Positions 24,836 to 34,040 of a DNA stretch of 64,000 nucleotides are shown in pieces (the first letter of the stretch is position 1; every line of letters begins with the position of its first letter). Made by a program: the position numbers and the translations under genes. Location: the NCBI GenBank assembly GCA_033584155.1, contig CP138355.1:2215826-2279825 (forward strand), in the 5' to 3' direction. The stretch is from Candidatus Electrothrix scaldis. GTDB lineage: Bacteria; Desulfobacterota; Desulfobulbia; Desulfobulbales; Desulfobulbaceae. The notes below the pieces were generated by a model, which ran no database searches, was not told the origin of the DNA, and saw nothing but the letters and a program-made list of their open reading frames with translations.

Positions 24836-26634
24836 CAGCAATGGTACAAGGGGTTCGGCGGGTTTTAGTGATCGACGACAACCCGGAGATTCATAACGAT
24901 ATTAAAAAAATTTTGCAGCCGAAAACAGCGCCTGATGATTTTGATGAGCTGCTTTCGGATCTAACCGGTCAAGCCACTTCAAAGCCGCAGCAAAACATGA
25001 TTCAGGTGGATTCCGCCTTTCAGGGGGATGAAGGAATCAAGATGGTCCGCCAGGCCAGGCTGGATGATCAGCCCTATGCCTTGGCCTTTGTTGATATGCG
25101 GATACCTCCTGGTCTCGATGGATTACAGACGATTAAAAAGCTTCAGATGGAGGATGATCGTCTGCAATTTATTATTATAACAGCATACTCAGATTATTCC
25201 TGGCAGGAGATCAGCAGTACCTTAATTTCTAAAGATAACCTGCTGGTTATAAAAAAACCATTTGAAGCCATAGAGATACGTCAGAGCGCTAGTGCCCTTC
25301 TGGAAAAATGGCATATTGCCATAGAACGTGAGCATATTCTTGCTGCTTTAGCCATGCAACGGGATATGCTGGAAGATAAGGTGCGCGAGCGGACCGCTGA
25401 GCTGGATCAGAAAAATGTTCTTTTACAGCGCGAGATTGAAGAACGAAAAAAAGCTGAAGAGCAGATACGCCAGCATCGGGACATGCTGGAGGAGGAAGTT
25501 GCACGGCGGAGTGCCCGTATCGTGGAACAGAATAATTTCCTCCATACCGTGATAAATTCCCTCCCTCATCCCTTTATGGTGGTGAATATCGCTGATTATA
25601 CGGTGGCCATTGCCAATACAGCGACCCGGAAGGAAGGGGGCGAGGTCCCTGAGGAAGAAAAATGTTACCAGTATCTCCACGGCTTTGATCAGCCTTGTCA
25701 CGAGAGTGGTCTGCCCTGTCCTTTGCAGGGTATCGAAATGAATAGCGAGCCTGCCTTGCTTGAGCATCGCATCTCTGATCAAGAGGGGAAAGAACGGATT
25801 CTTGAGGTGCATACTCATCCTGTGGCGACCAGCCAAGGGGAAGGGGAAGGGGAGGAAATGCAGACTATTGAATACTGTATTGATATTACTCGCCGGAAAA
25901 AGCTTGAAGCTGCTTCACTGAAAAACTCCAAGATGGAACTGGTCGCAACACTGGCCGGGGGAATAGCCCACGATTTTAATAATCTCTTAATGGCTATTAT
26001 CGGTAATATCGAGCTTGCTGCCATGAATATGCCCAGTGAACATAGCTCCTCATCATTTCTGGATTATGCCGTTGATGCCTCTGTCCAGGCAAAAGATTTA
26101 ACGCATAAATTTTTGCTCTTTTCAAATTTTGATCCGCCAGCGCGGCAGGCAGTTCCTCTGGGCGATTTAATTACCACCAGTTGTCAGGCTGTGTTTTCCG
26201 GCTCCAATATTACTCCGACCTTTCATTTTTCCTCGGATTTATGGTTGGGCTATATTGATCCCGGTCAGCTGGATCTGGCCCTGCGGGAACTCTTTCTTAA
26301 TGCACGGGAAGCAATGGGAGACGAGGGAGTGATCACCCTCAGTGCAGAGAATATAACCCGGGTTGGGGCTGGGCAGGCCCATCCTGAGCGGAGCAAGGGG
26401 AGGTACATCAAGATAACCCTGCAGGATCAGGGCGTGGGGATTGAGCCCAAGGAGCTTGCCAATGTCTTTGATCCGTATTTTTCCAGCAAGGTGCGAGGAT
26501 ACGGGAAAGGGATGGGGCTGGGCCTGACTATTGCCTCTTCCATTATTCATCAGCACCAGGGCTATATTGATATCGAGTCAACCCTCGGTGTGGGCACCAC
26601 GGTGCATGTTGAGTTGCCTGCTGCAACGGAATAG
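24832..26634 (+). CDS. Receiver-PAS-histidine kinase protein
   Basis: A protein of 600 residues from GTG 24832, which has AGGAG 6 nt upstream and overlaps the previous stop by 4 nt. Order: receiver domain (about 8-150) with VIDDNPE, phosphoacceptor AFVDMRIPPG and VIKKPFEA; a long coiled coil (170-235, EERKKAEEQIRQHRDMLEEE); a PAS domain (240-350) with a Cys-containing stretch (DQPCHESGLPCPLQG); HisKA with GGIAHDFNN (His about 380); HATPase with DQGVGIEP and GKGMGLGL. The receiver is the natural phosphate acceptor for the DUF1638 kinase. The protein has no DNA-binding output, so the final target must be elsewhere. Confidence 0.92.
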   Translation: MTAMVQGVRRVLVIDDNPEIHNDIKKILQPKTAPDDFDELLSDLTGQATSKPQQNMIQVDSAFQGDEGIKMVRQARLDDQPYALAFVDMRIPPGLDGLQTIKKLQMEDDRLQFIIITAYSDYSWQEISSTLISKDNLLVIKKPFEAIEIRQSASALLEKWHIAIEREHILAALAMQRDMLEDKVRERTAELDQKNVLLQREIEERKKAEEQIRQHRDMLEEEVARRSARIVEQNNFLHTVINSLPHPFMVVNIADYTVAIANTATRKEGGEVPEEEKCYQYLHGFDQPCHESGLPCPLQGIEMNSEPALLEHRISDQEGKERILEVHTHPVATSQGEGEGEEMQTIEYCIDITRRKKLEAASLKNSKMELVATLAGGIAHDFNNLLMAIIGNIELAAMNMPSEHSSSSFLDYAVDASVQAKDLTHKFLLFSNFDPPARQAVPLGDLITTSCQAVFSGSNITPTFHFSSDLWLGYIDPGQLDLALRELFLNAREAMGDEGVITLSAENITRVGAGQAHPERSKGRYIKITLQDQGVGIEPKELANVFDPYFSSKVRGYGKGMGLGLTIASSIIHQHQGYIDIESTLGVGTTVHVELPAATE

Positions 26635-26647
26635 AGAATTAGGAATT

Positions 26648-26710
26648 TGTAGAGGCGGGGGGCCTGCCTGTCCGCCCGATGATGTGAGTGAGACGGCAGG
26701 CCGTCTCACT
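26648..26710. repeat. Dispersed hairpin repeat, also a terminator-like hairpin
   Basis: Begins TTGTAGAGGCGG and ends in a 9-bp hairpin GTGAGACGG/CCGTCTCAC (26688-26709) between two convergent kinase genes. It shares the TTGTAG(A/G)GGCG start with repeats at 33076, 35639 and 53194. Confidence 0.5.
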
Positions 26711-26717
26711 ATGAAGA

Positions 26718-29054
26718 TTACATGTGATCATCAAGAACTTCCCGGACAATCTCCGCTAATTCCCGTGTGGTGAGTGGTTTAATAACATATTTTTTTATCC
26801 CCAGTTGCAGGGCCTCATGTTTGGAAAGGGCTGTGGTGTAACCTGTACAAAGGATGATTGGGAGATCAGGCCGTAAGTGCAGGGCGGAACGGGCAAGATC
26901 TCCCCCTGTCAGGCCTGGCATGGTGTGATCTGTTATGAGCAGATCAAAGGCATGCGGGTCCTCTTGGAATATTTTTAGGGCGTTCAGGCTCTGGTTTTCC
27001 ACAGTCACTGTGTAGCCGAGATTGCTGAGCAGGGTTTTGCTGATCCGGGTGATGTCCAACTCATCATCAACAAAGAGGATCCGTTCTGTTCCTCTTGGGA
27101 TAGGGGCGCGGGAATCCTCAGCTGCTTTTTCCTTTTTCTCCTGCTTGGTGGTCGGCAGGTAGACACGAAAGGTTGTTCCCTGTCCCTTGGTGCTTTCAAC
27201 CTCGATAAAGCCCTTACTGTCTTCCACTATCCCGTGGATTACTGCTAAACCCAGGCCGGTCCCTGCTCCCTGCTCCTTGGTGGTGAAGTAGGGGTCAAAG
27301 ATGCGACTTATGGTGGATTCATCCATTCCCAGGCCGCTGTCCTGTACTGCCAGTTCAACAAAGGAACCGGCCTTCACCTTGGGCTTGTCAGCAACACGTT
27401 CCGAGGATATGGTGACCGGTTTGAGGCTGATCCTTAAGGTGCCTTGCTCATTGCCAATGGCGTGAAATCCATTGGTGAAGAGGTTGAGGATGATCTGGTG
27501 GATATTGGTTGGATCAGCAAGCACAATACCGGATTGCGGATCTATGTCTTCCTTGATCTCGATACTTGTCGGTAAGGAAGAGCGCATCATGGTTACCGCC
27601 TCGTGGACAGTTTGATTGATCTGGAGTTCCTCTTTTTGCGGCTTTTTCTTTCTGCTGAAGGTTAGTATTTGCTTGATAAGGTTACTCGCCCGATTACCTG
27701 CAAGAATAATTTGGTTAAGGTCATTTTCCAAGGGACTGTCCTTGGGCAGAGCGAGCTGGATCATTTCTGTGTACCCGAGGATTGCCGCAAGAATATTGTT
27801 AAAATCATGGGCTATTCCTCCGGCCAGGGTGCCGATGGCTTCCATTTTCCGGGCCTGAAAGAGTTCCTCTTCCAGCTTCTTTTTATCTGTAACATCCCGG
27901 GCAATATATACCAGATACCGGAATTCTCCCTCTTCATCAAGAACTGGGGCGGAACAGATGTGGAAGAAATGGTTTAGGAGTTTGTGCTCTATGGTGCTGC
28001 AATGTTGGTATCCGTCATGGATAGAGCGTATACCAGGACAGCCGGGACAAAAACTGTTTTCCTTGCGAAACAGGTCGTAACAGGTCGTGCCCACAATCTC
28101 TTCAGGTTTTGCCTGGAAAAATTCATAGGTCGCCCGATTCGCCCGAATGATGCGCATCTTGCTGTCCTGTATAGTGATAATGTCTGGGATGGCATCAAAG
28201 GTGCTTTGCCACTCCTCTGTCTGAAGGAGGAGTTGTTGTTCAATTTCTGCGCGTTTTTTCATGTGCTTGCTGGTTTTGACATAAAAGACCAGCAGGCCGG
28301 TCACTCCCATGAGGTAGATGAGGAGATGGTAAAGGGCGCTTGTTCTGAATTGTTTTTGAAAAAGAGCGACAATGCCGTCAATGGGAAAGGTGATGCTGAT
28401 GCCGCCGCGTATATCGCCTGCATGATCGTTTTTGCGAATATGGCATTTAAGGCAGGCATCCCTGGTGATTGCTGGCATCATGACTCGCATCGATGTTTTC
28501 TCGCCTTGGCGGATTAGTTCTGCGGCATCTTTTTCCCCCTGGACAAAGGAAAGGAGCGCTTCTTTTTCCCAGGGATCCGGCATGTTTTCCGGTCGGACAG
28601 CATCAAGGCTGGTGATATGTCCTCCTCTCCCATAGAGTTCCTGCTCTAGTTGATACACTTGGCGGGTCATATGGGCAGGATTGATCAGAGTGAGTTTTTT
28701 TCCGCTTGGAGTGACAATATCCCTGTCTTTAAAATCGGGTAAATAGGGATTGGGAAGATTTTTTTCACTGATCGGCACATAAACGCCGCCGTTATGGGCG
28801 TTCCATAACTCGTAAACATAGTCCTTGTTGACAGCAGTGAGGCCTATTTTTTTGCCGATAAACTCCACGCTTTGCCATTCGTGTTTCAGGTAAAGGCCAA
28901 GGGAGCCGGTAATAAGTAAGGACCAGGATATGAATGCTGCCACACACCAGAGGCGAAGTTGTTTCAGCCCGACACTTGTATTATTCTGCATACAAATTTT
29001 TTTGTGGCTAAGAAGGCAAAATAGGGACTTGGCCTGCGGTTTCATAAACAGCAT
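26718..29054 (-). CDS. Hybrid histidine kinase with periplasmic c-heme sensor domain
   Basis: A protein of 778 residues; the ATG at 28991 (MQNNTSVGLK) would remove 21 residues and places the first membrane helix (about 33-56) close to the start. A Tll0287-like periplasmic domain follows, with a heme c motif CLKCH at 201-205 in VMMPAITRDACLKCH. A second helix lies at about 238-258. Cytoplasmic order: PAS (280-390) with a four-Cys stretch, HisKA (GGIAHDFNN, about 408), HATPase (DSGLGMDE, GAGTGLGLAV), and a C-terminal receiver (FVDDELD, LLITDHTMPG, VIKPL). It probably senses redox state, gas or a small ligand at the heme. It is transcribed toward the corrinoid operon and convergent with it. Confidence 0.9.
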   Translation of the reverse strand: MLFMKPQAKSLFCLLSHKKICMQNNTSVGLKQLRLWCVAAFISWSLLITGSLGLYLKHEWQSVEFIGKKIGLTAVNKDYVYELWNAHNGGVYVPISEKNLPNPYLPDFKDRDIVTPSGKKLTLINPAHMTRQVYQLEQELYGRGGHITSLDAVRPENMPDPWEKEALLSFVQGEKDAAELIRQGEKTSMRVMMPAITRDACLKCHIRKNDHAGDIRGGISITFPIDGIVALFQKQFRTSALYHLLIYLMGVTGLLVFYVKTSKHMKKRAEIEQQLLLQTEEWQSTFDAIPDIITIQDSKMRIIRANRATYEFFQAKPEEIVGTTCYDLFRKENSFCPGCPGIRSIHDGYQHCSTIEHKLLNHFFHICSAPVLDEEGEFRYLVYIARDVTDKKKLEEELFQARKMEAIGTLAGGIAHDFNNILAAILGYTEMIQLALPKDSPLENDLNQIILAGNRASNLIKQILTFSRKKKPQKEELQINQTVHEAVTMMRSSLPTSIEIKEDIDPQSGIVLADPTNIHQIILNLFTNGFHAIGNEQGTLRISLKPVTISSERVADKPKVKAGSFVELAVQDSGLGMDESTISRIFDPYFTTKEQGAGTGLGLAVIHGIVEDSKGFIEVESTKGQGTTFRVYLPTTKQEKKEKAAEDSRAPIPRGTERILFVDDELDITRISKTLLSNLGYTVTVENQSLNALKIFQEDPHAFDLLITDHTMPGLTGGDLARSALHLRPDLPIILCTGYTTALSKHEALQLGIKKYVIKPLTTRELAEIVREVLDDHM

Positions 29055-29382
29055 CTGCCGTGTCCATTGAGAGAAAAGAAGCCTATTTTATTCCAGGAAA
29101 GGCGGAGTGCTTTCTTTCCTGATATCATCATGGTATAGGGGGGAGCAGGAGAAGTCAAACAGGAAGAATAGGAAAAGAGAAAGGGCTTGGCCCATACTCT
29201 CTTTTGTCACTGACTTCCATCTGAATCCTCCAGACCGAGACAATAAATAAACCACCTCCCCCTCCCCAAAAAACAGGGTGGTTTTCTCCGACCAAATAAA
29301 ATGTGAAAGTTGGCTTGGCCGATTTTATCGACCACTTTCATATAAAGTTCAAGCTGAAAAACCAGCCGTACATAAAAAAATT
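29055..29382. other. Intergenic region between divergent kinase and protease genes
   Basis: These 328 bases hold no separate gene. Possible upstream starts for the protease frame (from 29278) lack a ribosome site. AACCACC (29250-29256) and GGTGGTT (29277-29283) form a 7-bp dyad with a 20-nt C-rich loop. No clear promoter was found. Confidence 0.45.
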
Positions 29383-30639
29383 ATGAACCCATATCTTGTT
29401 TTTATTCTCACCGTTCTTGTTGCCAGCTATTTTCTGGATCTGGTTGTTTCCTTTCTTGAGATTCGTTCTCTGCAACCTGAGTTGCCCGCTGAATTTAAGG
29501 ATGTTTATGATGAGGAAAAGTACCGTAAGTCACAGGAGTATACCAGGGTAACAGCCCGTTTTTCCCTGATACAGGATACGATTACCTTGGTCGCAACCCT
29601 TCTTTTTATTTTGGCAGGGGGATTTAATACCGTTGACTTTCTGGCCCGGAGTGTGGGCTGGGGATCTATCAGTACCGGCCTGCTCTTTACCGGAATGGTT
29701 ATCCTGCTCTCTTTTGTGCTGGGGCTGCCATTTTCCCTCTATTCCACCTTTGTCATTGAAGAGCGATTCGGATTTAACAAAACCACGGTAAAGACCTTTT
29801 TTCTCGATTTGTTGAAAGGTGTCCTGCTGGCAATTCTTATAGGGGGACCTTTGCTTGCTGCTGTGCTCTGGTTCTTCGAAATTACCGGGACACTGGCCTG
29901 GATCTATTGCTGGCTGGCTGTGACCCTGTTCACCTTTATTCTTCAATTCCTGGCGCCAGTCCTTATTATGCCGCTGTTTAATAAGTTTACTCCCCTGGAG
30001 GATGGTGAGTTAAAGGAGGGGATTACTGAATATGCAGCGCAGCAGGACTTTGCTATTCAGGGGATTTACACGATGGACGGTTCCAAGCGCTCCACCCGGC
30101 TCAACGCCTTTTTCACCGGATTCGGGCGCTTTCGTCGCATCGTCTTTTTTGATACCCTGGTTGAGAAACTCTTGCCCCAGGAGATAATTGCTGTCCTGGC
30201 CCACGAGATGGGGCATTTTAAGCAGAAGCATATCCTGAAGATGATGGGGCTCTCTATTTTGCAAACAGGCCTCATGTTTTATATCCTTTCCCTCTTTCTC
30301 GGCAATGCACAGCTCTTTGCCGCCTTTGGTATGGAGCATATCTCGGTTTATGCTGGTTTGATTTTTTTTGGTTTTCTCTATACGCCGGTTTCCATGCTGC
30401 TCTCCATCTTTTTTCATATTTATTCCAGGAAGAATGAATATCAGGCCGATGCCTGGGCTGTAGAGACCACCGCTGATCAGGGAGAAGGTCTGATCAACGG
30501 ACTGAAAAAACTCAGTGTGCATAATCTCTCTAACCTGACCCCGCACCCCTTTAATGTTTTTATTCATTATTCCCATCCGCCGGTCTTGCAACGGATTCAG
30601 GCGATTCGAGGGTTTGCTCAGAAAAAAGGTGGAGCGTAG
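29383..30639 (+). CDS. M48-family (Ste24-type) membrane zinc protease
   Basis: A protein of 418 residues from ATG 29383 (MNPYLVFILTVLVASYFLD); a longer frame to 29278 adds 35 residues unlike the family. Several transmembrane helices flank the zinc site HEMGH at 274-278, and a third ligand Glu is in RKNEYQADAWAV. ERFGFN, typical of the Ste24/CAAX protease N-terminal region, is at about residue 128. Such proteins degrade or trim membrane proteins in bacteria. Six nt before the SprT-like gene, so probably one transcript. Confidence 0.93.
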   Translation: MNPYLVFILTVLVASYFLDLVVSFLEIRSLQPELPAEFKDVYDEEKYRKSQEYTRVTARFSLIQDTITLVATLLFILAGGFNTVDFLARSVGWGSISTGLLFTGMVILLSFVLGLPFSLYSTFVIEERFGFNKTTVKTFFLDLLKGVLLAILIGGPLLAAVLWFFEITGTLAWIYCWLAVTLFTFILQFLAPVLIMPLFNKFTPLEDGELKEGITEYAAQQDFAIQGIYTMDGSKRSTRLNAFFTGFGRFRRIVFFDTLVEKLLPQEIIAVLAHEMGHFKQKHILKMMGLSILQTGLMFYILSLFLGNAQLFAAFGMEHISVYAGLIFFGFLYTPVSMLLSIFFHIYSRKNEYQADAWAVETTADQGEGLINGLKKLSVHNLSNLTPHPFNVFIHYSHPPVLQRIQAIRGFAQKKGGA

Positions 30640-30644
30640 AAGTT

Positions 30645-31853
30645 ATGAACGAGCGAGGTAAGGGTAAGAGGCGCAAGGAGGAACGATGTACTGAGGCGGT
30701 TCGGCGGGCTTGGCTTGAGCAATTGCGTCATGAGTTTAAGACGATCTGTTTTCAGTACAGAGTGCAGCTTCGTTCCCCGATTTTTGAGCTGTCAGCAGCC
30801 AGGCAGCAGCTGGGATGCTGGATTCCTGAGCAGCGTGTCATACGAATCAGCGAAGATCTGATAACCAGCTCTTCCTGGGATGTGGTCCTGATGGTGCTGA
30901 AGCACGAGATGGCGCATCAAGTCTGTTCTGAGCTGCTTGGTATTTCCCAGACAGGGCATGGGCCGGAGTTCCAAGAGGCCTGTCAGTTGCTCGGTGTTCC
31001 AGAACCCTATAATCGTGCCACTGGTGACCTGCCCGAGATCCTTAAAGAGCCCTCCAGCAATGCCCCGACAGAGGCAGGGCGGAAGATTATTCAGCGGGTC
31101 AATAAATTGCTGGCCCTGGCCGGGTCAGAGAATGAGCATGAGGCGGCCTTGGCTATGCAACGGGCAACAGAGCTCCTGCATCGGCATAATCTCCATATTC
31201 TGCATACAGCCTCCCAGGAGCAGAACGCAGCCTGTGTTCGATTGACTATCAGGACCGGGAAAAAGCAGATAGCCTCCTGGCAACGGGCTATTTGTCGTAT
31301 CCTGACGGATTATTTCTTTGTCGAGGTGATTTTTTCTTCGCTTTACGATGCCCAACGCCAGGATAATTATAAGACCATAGAGCTCCTTGGGCGCTCGGAA
31401 AATGTGCCTGTGGCCGAACACTGCTATTATTTCCTGCTTCAGCAGCTGGAGAGCCTTTGGCAAAGAAATCGACAGAAGTGGCAGGGGGAAAACAGGAACA
31501 CTAGAACGGCGAAAAACAGCTATTACCTTGGCCTTTTGCATGGCTTTGCTCAAAAGCTTGCCGAGCAGCGTGCAAGTCAACATGCAGATAATCTGCGCCA
31601 GATGTCCGAGGGTAAAAATATGGGGCAAGGGGAGGTGAGCGAAGCTCTGGGAACTCTTTGTGTGCAGGAAGATAACCAGGTACAGGCCTTTGTCGGATTT
31701 CATTTTCCTCGCTTGCAAACCCGATCTGTTCGTTCTCTGCGCATCCAGCAGCAGCCCTATGAGGAGGCGCTTATTACGGGAAAGAAAATAATTCTTCACC
31801 AGAGCCTGACGGAAAAGAAGGGACAGGAACAAAGCCTGTTAATTTCTCGTTAG
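30645..31853 (+). CDS. SprT-like metalloprotease domain joined to DUF2786
   Basis: A protein of 402 residues. The N-terminal 120 residues are SprT-like: LKHEMAHQ with the HExxH zinc motif, and GHGPEF holding the third ligand. A DUF2786 helical domain follows (KIIQRVNKLLALAGSENEHE, about residues 145-185), then a C-terminal domain of the kind usually attached to DUF2786. SprT-like domains in eukaryotes cleave DNA-protein crosslinks; in bacteria the substrate is not known. Two proteases side by side (M48 and this) are noted, but no shared substrate is evident. Confidence 0.85.
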   Translation: MNERGKGKRRKEERCTEAVRRAWLEQLRHEFKTICFQYRVQLRSPIFELSAARQQLGCWIPEQRVIRISEDLITSSSWDVVLMVLKHEMAHQVCSELLGISQTGHGPEFQEACQLLGVPEPYNRATGDLPEILKEPSSNAPTEAGRKIIQRVNKLLALAGSENEHEAALAMQRATELLHRHNLHILHTASQEQNAACVRLTIRTGKKQIASWQRAICRILTDYFFVEVIFSSLYDAQRQDNYKTIELLGRSENVPVAEHCYYFLLQQLESLWQRNRQKWQGENRNTRTAKNSYYLGLLHGFAQKLAEQRASQHADNLRQMSEGKNMGQGEVSEALGTLCVQEDNQVQAFVGFHFPRLQTRSVRSLRIQQQPYEEALITGKKIILHQSLTEKKGQEQSLLISR

Positions 31854-31867
31854 GCGGGCCTCGTACA

Positions 31868-31897
31868 TTGACAGGCGTAGTTTGGAAATGATATAAT
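31868..31897 (+). promoter_or_regulatory. Promoter of ppk2
   Basis: Perfect consensus boxes TTGACA (31868-31873) and TATAAT (31892-31897) with an 18-bp spacer. The transcript would start near 31904, giving a 90-nt leader. Confidence 0.75.
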
Positions 31898-31934
31898 TTA
31901 CATTATTTTTTGCATGGTAGCGGAAAGAATTGTC

Positions 31935-31959
31935 TTGCTCTGAATATTTTTCAGAGCAA
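31935..31959 (+). promoter_or_regulatory. Hairpin in the ppk2 leader
   Basis: TTGCTCTGA and TCAGAGCAA form a perfect 9-bp stem with a 7-nt AT loop, 35 nt before the ppk2 start. No T run follows, so it is not an intrinsic terminator; it may set mRNA stability. Confidence 0.5.
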
Positions 31960-31994
31960 CACTTTGAGCGAACTTCAACGACAGGACGTACTTC

Positions 31995-33071
31995 ATGGCT
32001 AAACCAAGATTGGATATTGAAAAGGAAGAAAAGGAATCTTTGGACCACGCATCATCATCTGCGGATGAGCAGGAAGACGATCCCGAAGAAAAGCTTGCGG
32101 TAGAGCATGAGAACGCAGAGGAAAAAGCGCAGCCTGGAAAGAAAAAGAAAAAACAGAAGAAAGTGAGAGAGAACAAAGCGAAAAACATTTGTATTGACGG
32201 GCGAGAAGTCCGTCTGAAAGAATTTGTAAAGGAATATAAGAATCTTGTTGAGGGGGCACCAAAGCTGAATAAATATCAACGCAAGGCCATTAAACGCTAT
32301 CATAGGGAAGAAGCTCTGAAGCCCTATCAGGCCGAATTGATCAGGATGCAGAAGCATCTGGAGCTGAACAAGCGCCGCATGGTTATCCTTTTTGAGGGAC
32401 GGGATGCAGCCGGTAAAGGCGGTACCATCCGGCGAGTAACCCGCTATATGAACGAAAAACATTACCGGATTGTGGCCCTTGGTAAGCCGACAGAGCACCA
32501 GAAAACCCAGTGGTTTTTCCAGAAATATGTCACCGAGTTTCCCCGTGGTGGCGAGGTAGTGCTGTTTGATCGCAGCTGGTATAATCGGGCCGTGGTGGAA
32601 CCGGTTTTCGGCTTTTGTACCAACGAGGAATATAATGACTTCATGCGCGGGGTCACTGGTTTCGAGAAGGATTTGGTCCGCCAGGGAACGGTCCTGGTTA
32701 AGCTGTATTTTTCTGTAACCAAGGAAGAACAGGCCAGACGTTTTGAGCGCCGTAAGACCGACCCGTTGCGGCAGTGGAAGTTGTCAGAGATTGATGTCCA
32801 GGCCCAGAATCGCTGGGATGATTTTACCCGGCAGAAATACGAAATGCTGAAGCGCACCCATACCAACGTGGCTCCCTGGACCATTATTCGCTCCAATAAT
32901 AAGCATGAGGCGCGTCTCAATGCGATGAAGATCATCCTTAATGCGGTTCCCTATGATCGGGGCAATAAGGATCTCGACTATGTGCCAGACCCTGATGTGG
33001 TGATCTCCGGGGCTCGCGAAAAGGAATTGATGGATGCCCAGCTCCTGAAATTGGGGCGTTTTATTGGATAG
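31995..33071 (+). CDS. ppk2: Polyphosphate kinase 2
   Basis: A protein of 358 residues. PPK2 moves phosphate between polyphosphate and nucleoside diphosphates or monophosphates. The single catalytic domain (from about residue 85) has Walker A FEGRDAAGKGG, VLFDRSWYNRAVVEP (Walker B and lid) and RRKTDPLRQWKLSEID. The N-terminal 65 residues are an extra, highly charged Lys/Glu tail not needed for the fold. One PPK2 domain of this kind usually means GDP or ADP phosphorylation, but the specificity cannot be fixed by eye. It has its own strong promoter. Confidence 0.95.
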   Translation: MAKPRLDIEKEEKESLDHASSSADEQEDDPEEKLAVEHENAEEKAQPGKKKKKQKKVRENKAKNICIDGREVRLKEFVKEYKNLVEGAPKLNKYQRKAIKRYHREEALKPYQAELIRMQKHLELNKRRMVILFEGRDAAGKGGTIRRVTRYMNEKHYRIVALGKPTEHQKTQWFFQKYVTEFPRGGEVVLFDRSWYNRAVVEPVFGFCTNEEYNDFMRGVTGFEKDLVRQGTVLVKLYFSVTKEEQARRFERRKTDPLRQWKLSEIDVQAQNRWDDFTRQKYEMLKRTHTNVAPWTIIRSNNKHEARLNAMKIILNAVPYDRGNKDLDYVPDPDVVISGAREKELMDAQLLKLGRFIG

Positions 33072-33075
33072 GAAT

Positions 33076-33143
33076 TGTAGGGGTAGATCACCGTGTCTAC
33101 CCTTCCCGCCACATCTAGGGCGAACACAGGGATTCGCCCCTAC
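33076..33143. repeat. Dispersed hairpin repeat between ppk2 and cmoA
   Basis: TTGTAGGGGTAGA...TCTACCC hairpin followed by AGGGCGAA...TTCGCCCCTAC hairpin. Same plan as the copies at 35639-35706 and 53194-53273. It may serve as terminator for both convergent genes. Confidence 0.6.
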
Positions 33144-33148
33144 CGGTT

Positions 33149-33886
33149 CTATTTTTTCAGAGCCACGAACGAGGCAAAATTAATCCAACGAAAAAACATC
33201 TCCACATCCTGAAAACCGTTTTCCTGGAGGAGCTTGATATTTTCCTTCGGGGTAAAGGGGATCAGAACGTTTTCCAGAGCCTCCCGCTTAGCGGCGATCT
33301 CTAATTCCGAATAGCCTTGGTCTCGCTTGAAATTATGGTAGAGATCAATAAAGGTTCTGTTGAGAAGGCTGTGGCTGCTGATGATTTTTTCGCTAAGAAA
33401 GAGCAACCCGCCAGCCGGAAGTGCTTCAGCAAGGCGATTGATGAAGTTTTGGCGGAGCATGGGGCGGATAAATTGCAGGGTGTAATTGCAGAGAATGATA
33501 TCTGTGCCTGCAAGAGCTGACGAGAGCTCGGGGGCAGTAATGTCCTGCTGGTGAAATTCAATCACCGCGCTTTTGCCGAACATCTCCGCCTTGCGGCGTG
33601 CTTTGTCCAGCATGGCCGGGGCATTATCCAGGCCGATGAAACGCAGATTCATATCCGGCAGCAGGCGGGAGAGCTCCAGCAGGGTGGAGCCTGTGGCACA
33701 TCCCAGATCGCAGATCCGGCTTTCCGGTTTGGCCAGATGACGGATCATGGAGGCGATGATCTTGATCACGGTGCGGTAATGGGGCACTGAGCGATCAAAC
33801 ATATCGTCAAAGACCTCGGCCACCTTATCGTTAAAGGAAAAATCCTCTGTTACTTTACCGCTGCTGTATAACCTGTCGTTGTTCAT
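33149..33886 (-). CDS. cmoA: Carboxy-S-adenosyl-L-methionine synthase CmoA
   Basis: A protein of 245 residues, family length. CmoA makes carboxy-SAM from SAM and prephenate, used by CmoB to modify U34 of tRNAs. Visible: FNDKVAEVFDDMFDRSVPHY, the SAM site ICDLGCATGSTLLEL, and LFLSEKI. An SD-like AGGA precedes the ATG by 6 nt. cmoB is not in the window. Convergent with ppk2, divergent from the biotin-acceptor gene. Confidence 0.95.
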   Translation of the reverse strand: MNNDRLYSSGKVTEDFSFNDKVAEVFDDMFDRSVPHYRTVIKIIASMIRHLAKPESRICDLGCATGSTLLELSRLLPDMNLRFIGLDNAPAMLDKARRKAEMFGKSAVIEFHQQDITAPELSSALAGTDIILCNYTLQFIRPMLRQNFINRLAEALPAGGLLFLSEKIISSHSLLNRTFIDLYHNFKRDQGYSELEIAAKREALENVLIPFTPKENIKLLQENGFQDVEMFFRWINFASFVALKK

Positions 33887-33938
33887 CCTCTTTCCTGCTG
33901 GTTCAAATAATCCGGTTGGGCCAATTTGTAAAATAGCC

Positions 33939-34017
33939 TTGCTATCTTGTCAAACTGAAAGTATAAAATGCATGTACTTATTGGTTATATTCCGCCCCGT
34001 TGCAGGGCGTTTTTTTT
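33939..34017 (+). promoter_or_regulatory. Promoter followed at once by an intrinsic terminator (attenuator)
   Basis: TTGCTA-17-TATAAA (33939-33967) points to the biotin-acceptor gene. A hairpin CGCCC/GGGCG (33993-34009) with eight T residues follows within about 30 nt, before the start at 34041. No plus-strand gene upstream needs this terminator, so it looks like a leader attenuator or a very short RNA. Confidence 0.5.
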
Positions 34018-34040
34018 AATTTTTACGCACATCGGTAATT

